This document shows positions 23,075 through 33,347 of a DNA stretch of 64,000 nucleotides, one piece after another (the stretch's first letter is position 1; every line of letters begins with the position of its first letter). A model generated the notes under the pieces. That model was not told the DNA's origin. It did no database searches and saw only the letters and a list, made by a program, of their open reading frames with translations. The position numbers and the translations under genes were made by a program. The stretch comes from Paraspadella gotoi (taxonomy: Eukaryota; Chaetognatha), in NCBI GenBank assembly GCA_051294375.1, contig CM119269.1, positions 22,741,808 through 22,805,807 on the forward strand. Reading direction: 5' to 3'.

Positions 23075-24292
23075 CTCTCTCTCTCTCTCTCACCACAAAA
23101 AGGCAGCTAGTTTGACTTCGTCGTAGGTCATGTAATCCTCCATAACCAAGGGTTCTCTCTCGGCTTTCGTTCCGATCGTCTCCCAGCCTTCGGCTCCCGT
23201 CGCCCTCGTGTCGCGGAGGACGTAAGAATCCATGGGGCCGACGAATTTGAGGGGACGTTTGGCGATGAGGCGGTCGATTAGGGAAAGGAGCGTCATGTCC
23301 TGAAGGAGGGTTGGGGGAGCGAATAGAGTGACATCATATGGTGGAAATGATTGGACATTCGGAAAAGATATTACGGAATTAATGGCATTGGAGAGGAAGG
23401 AAATAAGTCGTGAAAAAACTTAATGACACATGAACGAACTCTCGAAAAACTAACCGAAAAACGTCAACTGAAAATTTACAAAAATGACAAATTAAACCCG
23501 AAATCTCACTTTGTAAAACTCTTTCTCCCTCGCCGTTCCCTTTTCTCTCTTAGCGTCGAGAAAGGCGCAGAGCAGCGGAAGCGTCTCCTCGTGGACGACG
23601 GCGTAAGCAGAGTTCGTCGCGCGATTCATCTCCTCTTCGGTCACGTGACCGCGGGATAAGACTCGGTGGCATCTGGATGTCAGGGTAAGGGTAAGGGAAG
23701 GGGAGAGGGGAAGAGAGAGGGTAAGGATTTGGATTTCGAAGTAAGGCTTTGGACACGCAGTGACCACCCTATGTCACTGGTGTGTTTATACCGGCACCAT
23801 CACACTTAACCAGCGTGACTGAGGGGTAAAAATTACGTAAAAATGTAGAATGTAGATAGCAATGAAAAAATTATCCATTTATTTAATAAATAAAAACTAT
23901 CTTGTCCCTGAATTTGAACTGGATATGGTGGGTAAACCCGCTCACAAGGTAATAGCGATGAAATGATATCAAAGAACTTAAGTATTAAATTCTAATGGTC
24001 TTAATCAAATATTCCCACCATTGACCTCAAACTCGACCATCGCCCCACCCAATCACTCTTCTCAACCGCCATCCCCACCCAACCACCATCCACCTTCCTC
24101 CACCCCAACCCATTCCAACCTGTTGGCGTCGACGGGGAATTGGTTCTTCTCGTGAAAGGCGGCGGAGGCGGAGAGGAAGTCTTCGAGAGGCTGCTGATCA
24201 GCAGCGTTCGCGGCGTCAGCAGCGGCGGCGGCGATTTGACGAAAGTAAGGCCGACAAACGTTCGTCGAGATTCCATTCGCCGATTTCGCCAT
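20889..24292 (-). CDS. DUF4804-like protein of unknown function, 6 exons
   Basis: Exons: 24292-24120, 23672-23510, 23299-23094, 22907-22367, 22002-21762, 21148-20889; all phases agree and give 527 residues. The sequence matches my memory of the DUF4804 family, known from bacteria such as Legionella and from scattered eukaryotes. Supporting blocks are MTYDEVKLAAFL, IYVGLVGTRM, GFMESREILVTPTQN, KKRMRMTIETFLLEAEERG, YVHAVGAGLGVW, DVDFSWIP, ASWAWDANSFPGNEYW and DPAAACCSQIQETLNP. I see no signal peptide or membrane segment, and cannot name catalytic residues or a reaction. A Gly/Asp-rich insert sits near GVLGLGGDPALAEL. The start is the first in-frame Met, directly preceded by a C10A9 run. The six introns make recent bacterial transfer or contamination unlikely. 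Confidence 0.8.
21245..21501 (-). mobile_element. Family A element, copy 2 (257 bp)
   Basis: Ends CTATGGCAAC and CCGCCACAG with TA on both sides (21243-21244, 21502-21503). The interior shares the GTCACTGG and CTGAGCCAATGG-type blocks of copy 1 but is diverged. It lies in the last intron of the DUF4804-like gene. Confidence 0.7.
21735..21760. repeat. GA/CT microsatellite at a splice donor
   Basis: On the minus strand the DUF4804-like exon 5 donor reads ACGG/GTGAGAGAGAG and runs straight into this repeat. Confidence 0.9.
23030..23092. repeat. GA/CT microsatellite at a splice donor
   Basis: On the minus strand the DUF4804-like exon 3 donor reads TTGTG/GTGAGAGAG and runs straight into this repeat. 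Confidence 0.9.
23755..23825 (+). repeat. Family A fragment
   Basis: About 70 bases matching the element core (TGTCACTGGTGTGTTTATAC followed by CGGCACCATCACACTTAA), lying in intron 1 of the DUF4804-like gene. No ends are preserved. Confidence 0.6.
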
Positions 24293-24480
24293 TTTTTTTT
24301 TGGGGGGGGGGCCGGAAACTAAATTAGTTTATTATTTTCCCGCGATTAAATTCCGTTTTGGTTTATTAATTCAGACTCTTAGTTTCCGATTTGAGTTATA
24401 TTGAACATTTTTTTCGCGTTTGTCTGGAATTTTTTTTGGGAAGAGAGGCATTTAAATTTCAGGAACGAAGAAACGAAATA

Positions 24481-24675
24481 TTATGGTAACGGGAGGATTG
24501 CCAGTGAAACCCGGGGCGCGGGGGATCTCACCAACTAGCATAAGGGGCTGCGGACCCTCAGTTTAGACCGGTCCCTTGACATGTAATCAAGAACAAGGAT
24601 GTCCACTGTCCAGGGATTGAACACGGGACGCACGGACGACACGGCCGGCTCAGCAATAGAGACGAAGCCTAGGGA
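24481..24675 (-). mobile_element. Family A element, truncated copy
   Basis: Begins TTATGGTAAC after TA and shares CCCGGGGCGCGG, CTCACCAACTAGC, GGGGCTGCGGACCCTCAGT and GGGATTGAACACGGGACGC with copy 1, then decays near GAGACGAAGCC. It fills the spacer between INO80B and the DUF4804-like gene. Confidence 0.7.
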
Positions 24676-24690
24676 GCTGAGAAAGTGGGA

Positions 24691-25812
24691 TTAAGGCAAA
24701 CAGTTGACCGGAAGAACCACGTCCTGCTCCATCGACGCCTCCACCGACGCCGTCGTCCGCCCAGAAAGGTTTTCCCTGTAGCAACTCAAACTGCATAGAG
24801 AAACTTTGGTCTTGGAGCAGGAATATCGTTTGGGATTGAGGCGGCACACTTGGCACAGTTGGCGGGGCGGTGGGGAGATGAGAGGAGGGGCTTTGGACTC
24901 TAAAGCATAAGCCGTTCCGGGAGGAAGAGATAAAAAGGCTCCGCGCTCGTTGAGAAGGAAAGAGATCATCGGAACGCGTGGAGTCGAATCGGAGCTCAAA
25001 GCTTTTCCTCCCCGGCTTCCTCCTCCTCTTCCTCTTCCCCTCCCTTTCTTCTTCAACAATCTCGCCACGGTTTGTCTCTTCTCCTCTTCTTTCTTCTTCT
25101 CGCTTCTCTCCTTCCTCCTTCTCGCCATCTCTCTCCTCTTCTCCGCCGCCTCCTCGCTCTCTTCTTCTTCCTCTTCCTCTTCCTTCTTCCTCGCCTCCTC
25201 CCTCTCTCTCTTCTTTCTCTCCGTGGCCTCCAGCCTTGCCGCTTGCCTCGCCGTCATCCTCGTCGGGCGTTTGTCGGTCGGAGCGTCGGCTTCGTCTTCC
25301 TCCGCGTCGGCGCCGGATTTCGTCGAGATTTTCTCGGCGCCGAGATTTTCGGCGTCGTCGTCTTCGAGTTCCGGTTCCGTGGCGGAATCGTCGGATTCGT
25401 GGTCGTGGTAGGGGGATTCGTGGGCGCGTTGAACGGATTTAAAGGCCTGGTGGGCGGATTTGTGGGCCTGGTCCACAGATTTCTGGGCGGGGCCGACGGC
25501 TTTGCGGGGCGAGCCGTCGGATTTGTGGGCGTGGTCATCTTTTTGGACGAGTTCGTCGGCTTTGTGGGCGTGGCCTTCGATCATTTTCTTCTTTTTCTTT
25601 TTCATCTTCTTCTTCTCTTCGATCCTCTTCCTCCTCCTTACAACTTCGTTCTCTCTCTTCCCTCTAGGAATTTCTTCGTAAGGAAATTCCTTATTTGTTT
25701 TCTTTCTTTCTCTTCGAGGTTTGAGGTTGGAGTTCGGCGCCGAGGGGAGGGTTGGGACTGCGGCAGTGGAGGGCACCCGATCGGGCGGCGACGTCGAGGA
25801 ATCTCTTTCCAT
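24691..25812 (-). CDS. INO80B: INO80 complex subunit B (PAPA-1/HIT zinc finger), single exon
   Basis: Non-catalytic subunit of the INO80 chromatin remodeller in the nucleus (yeast Ies2). The 373-residue frame is intact and uninterrupted. From about residue 185 it has the PAPA-1-like charged block: RMTARQAARLEATERKKRER, then EMARRRKERSEKK and KRQTVARLLKKKGRGRGRGG. This is followed by a FLSLPPG segment and a C-terminal HIT-type zinc finger with Cys pairs in CQVCRLNPKRYSC and SLCSLSCYREN. The N-terminal half holds diverged HKS/HES-type repeats (such as DHAHKSDG) not seen in vertebrate INO80B that I can recall. The lack of introns contrasts with its neighbours. Confidence 0.88.
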   Translation of the reverse strand: MERDSSTSPPDRVPSTAAVPTLPSAPNSNLKPRRERKKTNKEFPYEEIPRGKRENEVVRRRKRIEEKKKMKKKKKKMIEGHAHKADELVQKDDHAHKSDGSPRKAVGPAQKSVDQAHKSAHQAFKSVQRAHESPYHDHESDDSATEPELEDDDAENLGAEKISTKSGADAEEDEADAPTDKRPTRMTARQAARLEATERKKREREEARKKEEEEEEEESEEAAEKRREMARRRKERSEKKKEEEKRQTVARLLKKKGRGRGRGGGSRGGKALSSDSTPRVPMISFLLNERGAFLSLPPGTAYALESKAPPLISPPPRQLCQVCRLNPKRYSCSKTKVSLCSLSCYRENLSGRTTASVEASMEQDVVLPVNCLP

Positions 25813-26198
25813 TTTCGTCGACGAAATAAGTTAAGACGAACTCTACGCTACAACCTATAGTTTACATACTAACACGACTCCGTTATCTCACGAAAACGTA
25901 TCAAAATATGTCATCTCGAATTCGTAAACTCGGGTCAAACTCGAGTCGTGGACAAGCGAACAAATTCCCTTGAAAAATATTAATAAATATACACCGTTAC
26001 ACACACAACCAAAAAAAAAAAGAATTAATATAATTCGGGTGGAGCGCGTGTCAACAATATTTCGCTCTTAATAATTATTTATTTTTTCCGTCGTAAAATC
26101 ACAGAAGTCGAATAAAGCAAAAAAAAAAAGTTGAAGATTCGAATTTCAAAGGGAACCAATCAAAAGTGAACTCGCGATCTAATTGACTAATGGGATCG
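25813..26198. other. Spacer between CCDC124 and INO80B
   Basis: AT-rich, 386 bases between the CCDC124 stop and the INO80B start. It must hold the CCDC124 3' end and the INO80B promoter. No distinct motif is recognised. Confidence 0.5.
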
Positions 26199-26504
26199 CT
26201 ACATTTGAAGTTCATCGTCTTGACGTCGCAACTTCGCTTGATTCAACGGATTTTCGGGAGATTTCGTCCATTCCTGCAAAATGGCGAGGAAAAAGGGGAA
26301 AAAAGGGAAAAAGGTAAAAAAGGGAAAAAGGGAAAAGGAGGGAAAGTAAAAAGTGTATAAGATTTCTGGAAAGGCCAAAGATTAAAAACTCACTTTCCAT
26401 ACGATTTGCTTCCACTGCGACATTCTCATGTTCTTGTTTTCTTCTTTCACCCTGGAACCAGAAAAAAAAACGAAATTAAAAGAGTTGTAATCTAGCATGG
26501 AGCG

Positions 26505-26550
<46 letters not shown>

Positions 26551-27944
26551 CCTTTCACACCTCGGCAACGTCTTATCCTCGAAGGCCTTGTAGGCCGCCT
26601 GCAGCCTCTTCTCGGGGTGTCGGTCTTCCTTCTTAGCGGCGCCGCCACCCAGGACGTGAATGGCCTCGTCGACGGTTTTGGCCGAATCCTCGAGCACGAG
26701 TCGGTTCAGGTTTTCTTCAAGAGGCGCGTCCAGGTGAGTCGGAGGCGCGTCAGGAGAGGCGGCTTTGCGGGCTGAGAAAAGGGGGGGGAGGTGGTGGAAA
26801 TAGTTTAATCAAGAACAGGATAAACTGGAAAATTATTAATTCATGTTTAGATTAATCGACATTCGTGATATCAAATTTGTAAGAAAAACAATTAGATGGA
26901 TGGAGACGAAAGAAAAATATCTGGAATGCAAAGGAGAATGGCATGATTTAAAGGGTGAACGGCAGGAGAATGGCATGATTTAAAGGGTGAACGGCAGGAG
27001 AACGGCATGAATGGAAAGGCTAAGAGCAAAAATGAAAAGGAGAACGAAAAATAGAATGGCAGAAAAGGAGAATGGCGAAATGAAAAGAGTGTAATTAAAG
27101 AGGGAAATGCCAGGAATTTCAATTAAGAGAGTGGCATGGATGAAAAGAAGAAGGAAAAAAGAAAATGTCATGACTGGCAAGGACAGTGGCATCCCCCCCC
27201 TTCTCAACCTTCGTCGTCGAGTCTCCGCTGCATCTCCGCCCGCGTCAATTTCGCCGTCAGATTCTTGGCGCTCGTGGTGACCGACGCCGCCGACGCCATG
27301 TCTTCGTCGTAGGCCGCCTTCAGCGCCGCCTTGTGGGCCGCCTTTTCCGACGCCGCCGCTTCCTAAAATGGGAGGGGGGAAGAGTGGACGAGGGGAGTGG
27401 GGTGAGTGATTGAGGGATAAGTTGAATGAAAAACCATTTATGTAGGCAGTGACATCAAATTAATAATTAGAGATCTTGAAAGGAGACAGAAGCAGAGATC
27501 GAGACAATTACCGAGAGAGGGATGAAGAGGGAGAGAGATGGACTAAAAGTGTGTGAGAGAGAGAGAATGAGAGAAAGAGAGACACACAGAGAGAGATAGA
27601 TTCAGTGTTGAAATTATCAATGATCAAATGTAGATTCAAAGCTGGCGAGATCTTTCGCCGCAATATTCTATTCAAACGCCATATTGATCAACTTAATAAT
27701 TAATAATAATCACCGCCCATGCTTTTCCTAAAGTCCTTATCCCATCACCCCATTTCCTACTCCCCCACCTTTTCCTCACCCGCTGCTGCGCTCGGTTCTG
27801 TTTCCTCATCACCATCTTATCGTTGTCCTCCCACTTGGCGTCTTCTTCCTCCCTCATCTTCTTCTCTCTCTCCTCCACCTTCTTCTCCTCTTTCCTCGCC
27901 CTCGCCTCGACGGCCTTCGAGTTCTCTCCTCGCTTCTTCGGCAT
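26199..27944 (-). CDS. CCDC124: Ribosome hibernation/recovery factor CCDC124 (Lso2), 5 exons
   Basis: Binds the ribosome A-site region in non-translating ribosomes and helps restart after stress, as known for CCDC124 and Lso2. Exons: 27944-27780, 27362-27209, 26771-26561, 26451-26394, 26273-26199; phases agree and give 220 residues (human 223). It starts MPKKRGENSK, followed by a charged coiled coil that includes WEDNDKMVMRKQNRAQQR. The middle exon has LDAPLEENLNRLVLEDSAKT and VDEAIHVL, then DRHPEKRLQAAYKAFED. The end is KNMRMSQWKQIVWKEWTKSP followed by ENPLNQAKLRRQDDELQM, matching the human C-terminal pattern. Intron 2 carries a 32-bp tandem repeat (about 26934-27000). Confidence 0.95.
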
Positions 27945-28567
27945 TTTGTCAGAGATTTATTTATTTATTTAGTTAAAAGCGTAATTTGCATTGAGAGATC
28001 GATCGTCGAATGCCGAAGGAAAACGATCCCCAGTTGAATGAGGATCGATTTGAAGTTCGCGAGGGATTAAAATATTAAATTATTAATAGTGTATCGCACA
28101 ATCTGATCGTTCTCGTCACATTAACTAACAAAGAAATTCAACAAATCGAATTGAAGATTTAAATAATTTTTTTTTTAAATGGGCGATGTTTTTTTTTGGG
28201 GGGGGGAATTTGAATAGCAGAAAATAAATAATAATAACAGAAGATGCAAGCAGTAATTTCGGTTTCATCCATGATATTCTGCCAGAAGTTTCTTCAAGAA
28301 CGTAGAGGTTGCAAACATTGCAAAAGTGCAGAAGACGGGACAAAACGAGAGAATACGTTGTATCCACCGAACTGCGTCGATCCTCTCGACTATTTCGAAA
28401 CAACAATCGATCCTCGCCGATAACAAGCGTCGGGACAAATCGAGAAAAAACGGAATTGAATCCAACGAACACAAAAGTTTTGACGATCGTCGTAGTCGAC
28501 GCGAGTCATCATCCCCTTAGTAAAGTCAATCTCCGTCTCTCTCTCTCTCTCTCTCACTCTCTCTCGT
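27945..28567. other. Spacer between CHCHD7 and CCDC124
   Basis: AT-rich, about 620 bases. It contains a T9G9 run at 28189-28206. The frames on both strands near 28265-28520 are open for 60-115 codons but lack recognisable domains and are not called. Confidence 0.45.
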
Positions 28568-28853
28568 CTATCCAATCTGCAGCTTCGCTCTCATGATCTC
28601 CGCTCTTTCCTCCACCGGCGGAATCGCCTGGCGTCACGCCACCCGCCCGCCGTTCGAGAATGACGTCACGCCAAAATCTTTGACATCGACGAAAATTAAG
28701 AAATTGACGTTGACAAAGATCGCCGTCGTATCCAGAGTCGTCCATGCATTTCAAGCTGAGGAGTCGCTCGCGATAACAAGGGTCCGTTTCGCTCTGATCC
28801 TTCTTGAAGGCGTTGGAGCTGGTCGTCGTCGTGCCCGTCGTCGTCGTGCCCAT
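28568..28853 (-). CDS. CHCHD7: Twin CX9C mitochondrial protein CHCHD7 (Cox23), with an apparent frameshift
   Basis: Small intermembrane-space protein imported by the Mia40 disulfide relay; yeast Cox23 supports cytochrome oxidase assembly. It shows two CX9C motifs, CYRERLLSLKC and CQRQFLNFRRC, followed by FWRDVILERRAGGVTP, all diagnostic. After VTP the main frame turns into a low-complexity tail, whereas the other frame, reached by skipping one base, reads IPPVEERAEIMRAKLQIG and stops at 28568-28570. That matches the known family C-terminus (P-x-AERDEILRA in human). The gene therefore appears to carry a one-base insertion near 28636. The N-terminal Thr-rich stretch is lineage-specific. The start is 186 bases from the stop of the upstream zinc-finger gene. 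Confidence 0.88.
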
Positions 28854-29038
28854 CGTCGTCGACGCTAACTGGTCGCCGAGATGCGTTCGAGTTTCGACAG
28901 TTGACTGACTAATGAATGACTATCAAGGAACGTCCGCCGTTTTCGAAGAGACCAACGAAGATTTAACAAACATTTTCTTTTTAAGAAAACATCAACATTG
29001 AAAAACGTAACAATATTTAAAATAAATAAAAGTCGGCA

Positions 29039-32000
29039 CTAAGAATATTGTCCATTTTGAGTTTCCAGAAGAGGAATGTAGATTGTGCTCGCGGGAATCT
29101 GAAGGATGGAGAATTATAGTATTATTTTTAATTAATTTAATAAATTCCGTCACCACCACGAACTTACTTGAAGTCCATCGCCCATCAAAGCCGCGTGCGA
29201 CGCCATCTCCGTCGTCGGTGACGCCCCCACGTCTCCGAGAGTCACGAGGCTCAGCTCTCCCACGCCCACCTTGGTTGTTTGTTAAGAGGCTCTTATTGTG
29301 AAGAAGTACAAAAGGCAAAGGGTCTTTGTCAAAAAGAACCGGCTGAAGCCCGAGGTCAAACTTCGACAAATGTTTTCAAGCTAATAAAATATTGTTTCTC
29401 TCTATAATATTTTTTTCACAAAATTATCACAGGAAGCGCAAGAACCCCTAAACATCATGAGCATTTTTTTTTTTCAAAGAAACTGGGGCCCTTTGAAAAA
29501 TGAGAAATCCTAACTCCATGCGACCAAACTCTTCCTTCAAGAAACAAACACCACACCTTGGAATCTTCTGCGATGGCGATGCCCCCCGACGGGAGATGGT
29601 AGAGAGTGGCGCCAGAGGGAAGAATCACCGTCGCCGCCGCGTGACCTTTTGGAAGAGGGACGGTGAGGGATTTGGCGTCCTCGGCCGCTCCGCCGAATTT
29701 GAGGATCTGGGCGTGGGGATAGGAGGAAGCCTGTAGAAAAGAGGGGAATGAGATTAAAGATAATGATAATGACACAGACTTTCGCTATCTTGCAATAAAT
29801 ACCTACCGTTTGTCAAACAATAGCAATATTTCACTATTGCATATATTAGAGTGGGCTATTGTAAAATCAAAAAAAATATGCCTAATAATAAAACAGAACG
29901 TAAATCGATGGGACTTGAAATAATTTACTACTATATGCAATGAGAATTATTAAGAATCTATCTTTCACACATAATGCATACCTCTATGGATATTATCCTT
30001 TGACAATGTTTGGACGGTTGGGGCAACGAGACCAATTCGTTCTGCTTGGGTTCCTCCGTCACGGATTTTCCGCAAATCGCTTCGTGTCGAGTCAAAAAGA
30101 TGCGTCGCATGAACATCTTGGAGCATCTTTCGCACTGACGGATAAATGTTGAACATGAATGAAGCACTCGAGCAATCTTCTACATTATTATCTAGTAAGG
30201 GGGATGGGGGCCTTAACGCACCATGAGCATTGAGCATTGCCAAAGTCAGGAGACAAGACAGCTTATTTAATGAATGAATTGAAGAGACAGTTATTATTGT
30301 TATGTGTTAGTGACAGAACCGTTCAATATAAGCAGTCCTGAGCTTCGGATCACTGTAACACCATGTTACAGGCGGGTTAAGCGCCCAGTCCCTCTTAACT
30401 GCTAGGCGACCACCGGGCTAGAACCCCGGACCTTTGGGTTGGGAGGCGAATGACTTGTTAGATCCAAAGACTCGCGAATCGTGATATCTGAGTTCGAACT
30501 TTACTTCGTCACAAGGATTTATCGTTTGGATCATTTCGTCATTCGTGCTTTAGTTTATTCATTGGTTTTTGAGTTTATACTAATTTTTGTAATTCTTTTG
30601 TGTTTAAATAATAATTCTTTATTGTACTGTTTGAATATCTATATGCTTTGATTATTTTATTAAGGTACCCTTTTTAAACTCTTCATAAACTCAGAGAAAT
30701 AAAGAGACTATTTGATCGTCGATCTGCTCAACCACCAAATCATGCCTTTAGAGAATCTCTGGACTACCGAAGCATCTCGCCGGGGTTGAGGAGTTTCCTC
30801 AAATATTCTTCGAATATTCTCGGGGCGTTAGGAGGAGGACGGACCGGCGGGTCCTAACAGACTTGCCTCCGGCACCAATGGCCGCTGATGAACGGATGGA
30901 TGGTGGATATTAGTCAACCATAGAATCTTTAATTTTTGTATTGGTTGAGTCTTTGTTCCCTTTTCCTTCATAACATAACATAACATAACATAACATTAAC
31001 AGACCGGGTCCAAACTCACGAGACAAAAAAAGCGAGGCGGATAATTTTCTGTATTAGTAGAACCAATTTTATCACCAGAATATTAAATCATATTATTTAA
31101 TTAATCTAACCAATTAAATATAGAATGAGACTGACTTTAAAAGGCTTGAGTCCGCTGTGCACCACCGAATGCCTCTTGAGATCATTCTTCCTCGCGAAAG
31201 CTTTATCACAAAGATGACACAAAAACGGCAAAGTATCTTCGTGAGATAAAAGGTGTTGATCGAGCGAAGACTTTTTCGTGTATCTTTTGGGACAGAGACG
31301 ACAAGCGAACGGTCGGTCGTCCGTGTGGATTCGCTTGTGAGTCACGAGGTCTCCTCTTTGAGCGAAGGTTTGAGGACAAAGCGGACAGGCGAATCGTTTG
31401 GTGGATTTGTGACATCGCATGTGGATGCAGAGGTTGCTGGAAGAGCGGAAGGACTGGGAGAAAAGAAAAGGGGAGGGAATTGATTTTGAATGAGGCCAGT
31501 AGCAAGCCTAATGCCGGATCGGAACTTCCTAAATCAGGGCATGGCACTAAGTATGGGTGCTATCCACTGTTCAGGATCCAGTTTCCACACTGACGGAGGA
31601 TCAAGGTGACTTCAGATGCATAAAAATGACAGGTAAGTTTCTTGACACAAAAAGACAAACCTTAGAGCAAATTTCGCAGAGGTAAGGTCTTTCTCCGGTG
31701 TGAGAGCGAATGTGATTGTCCAAGTGAATTCGTTGCACAAATGACTGAAAAAAACATGATGAAATGTTTGAATTTTTAAATATTACTAAAGTAATTATTA
31801 CTTTAATATTGAAATCAAAATTACGACAATATATATTTAACTCTTTATTAGTTAATGTAATACGTAATATTTTGGTTTCGAGTGACTCTTGAAATACTTG
31901 CAGACATTTCTCGCACTTTAAATGATTGCCAGTGAAGCGTCCTATACTATCCCATCAAGTTAATTCCCAATTTGTTTTTACCTTTGGACATTTCTCGCAC

Positions 32001-33347
32001 TTGAAATCCTTTTCCCCGCAATGAATCTTCATGTGAGGCCTCAACGCGTATCGATCTTTAAACGATTTCCGACACACGTGACATTCGTACATCTTGACTC
32101 CCGCGTGGACGGTTTCCGCGTGGCGTTTGAGCCTCTTCTTGCTGATGAAGGATTTGCCGCAAATGTCGCAACGAAAGGGTTTCTCGCCCACGTGACCGCG
32201 TCGATGTTCGATCAACGAGGCCCTCGAGGCGAAGCTCCGATCGCAAGTCTCGTGGATGCATCGAAAGGGCCTGTCGCCGGTGTGGCCTCGTTCGTGGACG
32301 ACCAAGTTGCTCTTCTCCGCGAAGGTCTTCTCGCAGAAGCGACACTTGTGCGGCTTCTCTTGCGGCGAGAGGTGACGCTTGGCGTGGCGGACGAGGGCCT
32401 TGCGGTTGACGAAGTCTTTCTGACAAATGTCGCAGGCTAAGGAATTTCGACGAGCAAATGGGAGGAAGTCTGCGTCGGGTGGACCTCGAAGAATGTCCGC
32501 CGTGGCTTCGGGATGTTGGAGCGGGGTCTCCGCTTTACATTCGGAGGCTTCTTCCGTCTCTCGCCCCGACTTCTCTTCAGCGGACTTGGTCTTGTCAGAA
32601 TGCGGAATGCCCAGTAGGTCTAACAGATCCGGCGCCGTCTGCAAGAGCTTGGTTCCGACACGAAAAGGCTCCAGATCGATCGCTGCTGCTGCCGCCGCCG
32701 TTCCCGCTGCTGCTGCCGACGAATCTGCGGCGGGCGACGGTTCGAAAGATCTTTCGTAAACTTCCATCGAGACGCCGGTCGAATCCTTCCTTGAAAAAAA
32801 GAAAATTCTAAAAATAGAATTTCTGAATTTTAAATAAATAAACGATTGGATATTTGACAAATAATAAGTAATTTGACCCAAGTTAAATTCACAAGAAAGA
32901 TAAGCTTGAAAGCTTGTAGGGTCCTGCTATCCTTTTATCTTTAAAACTAGATTCATTTTTTGTAGAAATGAGAATCAATTCTTGTATAATTCATGAAATT
33001 ATTTTTACGTCAATAAACTAATGAATCTCAATGTATGCCCAATGGCATTGCCCATTCCCCAGTGACACATAATTTTCCCAACAACGCCTTCAGCATTCAA
33101 AGCATTCATACCCGACATGGAGCATTTTAAGAATGACTATCTTCTCCAAGATCATTCTCCACGAAGTCAAATCAAATCGAGAATGAACGAAGGCGACTCC
33201 GTTAGAGAAAAGAGAAGAAGATGCTTCGATCTCTAAAGGGGATTCTTGCTTCAAGATGTCGCCGACTTCGGGAAGACGGGATAGAGTGAGTGGGTGCATG
33301 GACCAGCCGAGTGGAAGAACCTCCGACAAATCGTGGAGGAGATTCAT
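29039..33347 (-). CDS. C2H2 zinc-finger protein with 11 fingers, 8 exons
   Basis: Probable DNA-binding transcription factor; no specific ortholog recognised. Exons: 33347-33112, 32789-31982, 31744-31661, 31453-31136, 30134-29982, 29730-29557, 29269-29168, 29098-29039; all phases agree and give 644 residues. The first exon encodes a finger-free N-terminus starting MNLLHDLSEVLPLG. Fingers begin CDICQKDF, CRFCEKTF, CIHETCDRSF, CDICGKSF, CHVCRKSF, CEKCPKSF, CEICSKSF, CPLCPQTF, CRLCPKRY, CHLCDKAF and CERCSKMF; the last closes with H and C rather than two His. Several fingers are split exactly after the second Cys (PK/SF, SK/SF, FK/CERC), so phase-0 introns punctuate the array. The last three exons encode an acidic/Gly-rich tail with LPSGATLYHLPSGGIAIAED. 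Confidence 0.9.
30150..30270 (+). repeat. Diverged Family B copy
   Basis: Keeps TTATCTAGTAAGGGGGATGG, GGCCTTAACGCACCA and GCCAAAGTCAGGAGACAAGA, then TTATTTAATGAATGAATTGA, as in copy 1. Lies in the zinc-finger gene intron upstream of the exon at 30134. Confidence 0.65.

Noticed and set aside
24950-25860. Plus-strand frames of up to 262 codons opposite INO80B
   Set aside because: They are antisense shadows of a GC-rich, charged-residue gene. The minus strand carries clear PAPA-1 and HIT-finger motifs.
28125-28520. Overlapping open frames on both strands downstream of CHCHD7
   Set aside because: No recognisable domain and no splice context tying them to a gene; likely chance.
30340-30440. Sequence with GGCTAGAACCCCGGACC and GGTTAAGCGCCCAG resembling tRNA boxes
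   Set aside because: The boxes are in the wrong order for a tRNA or SINE promoter, and no second copy was found.
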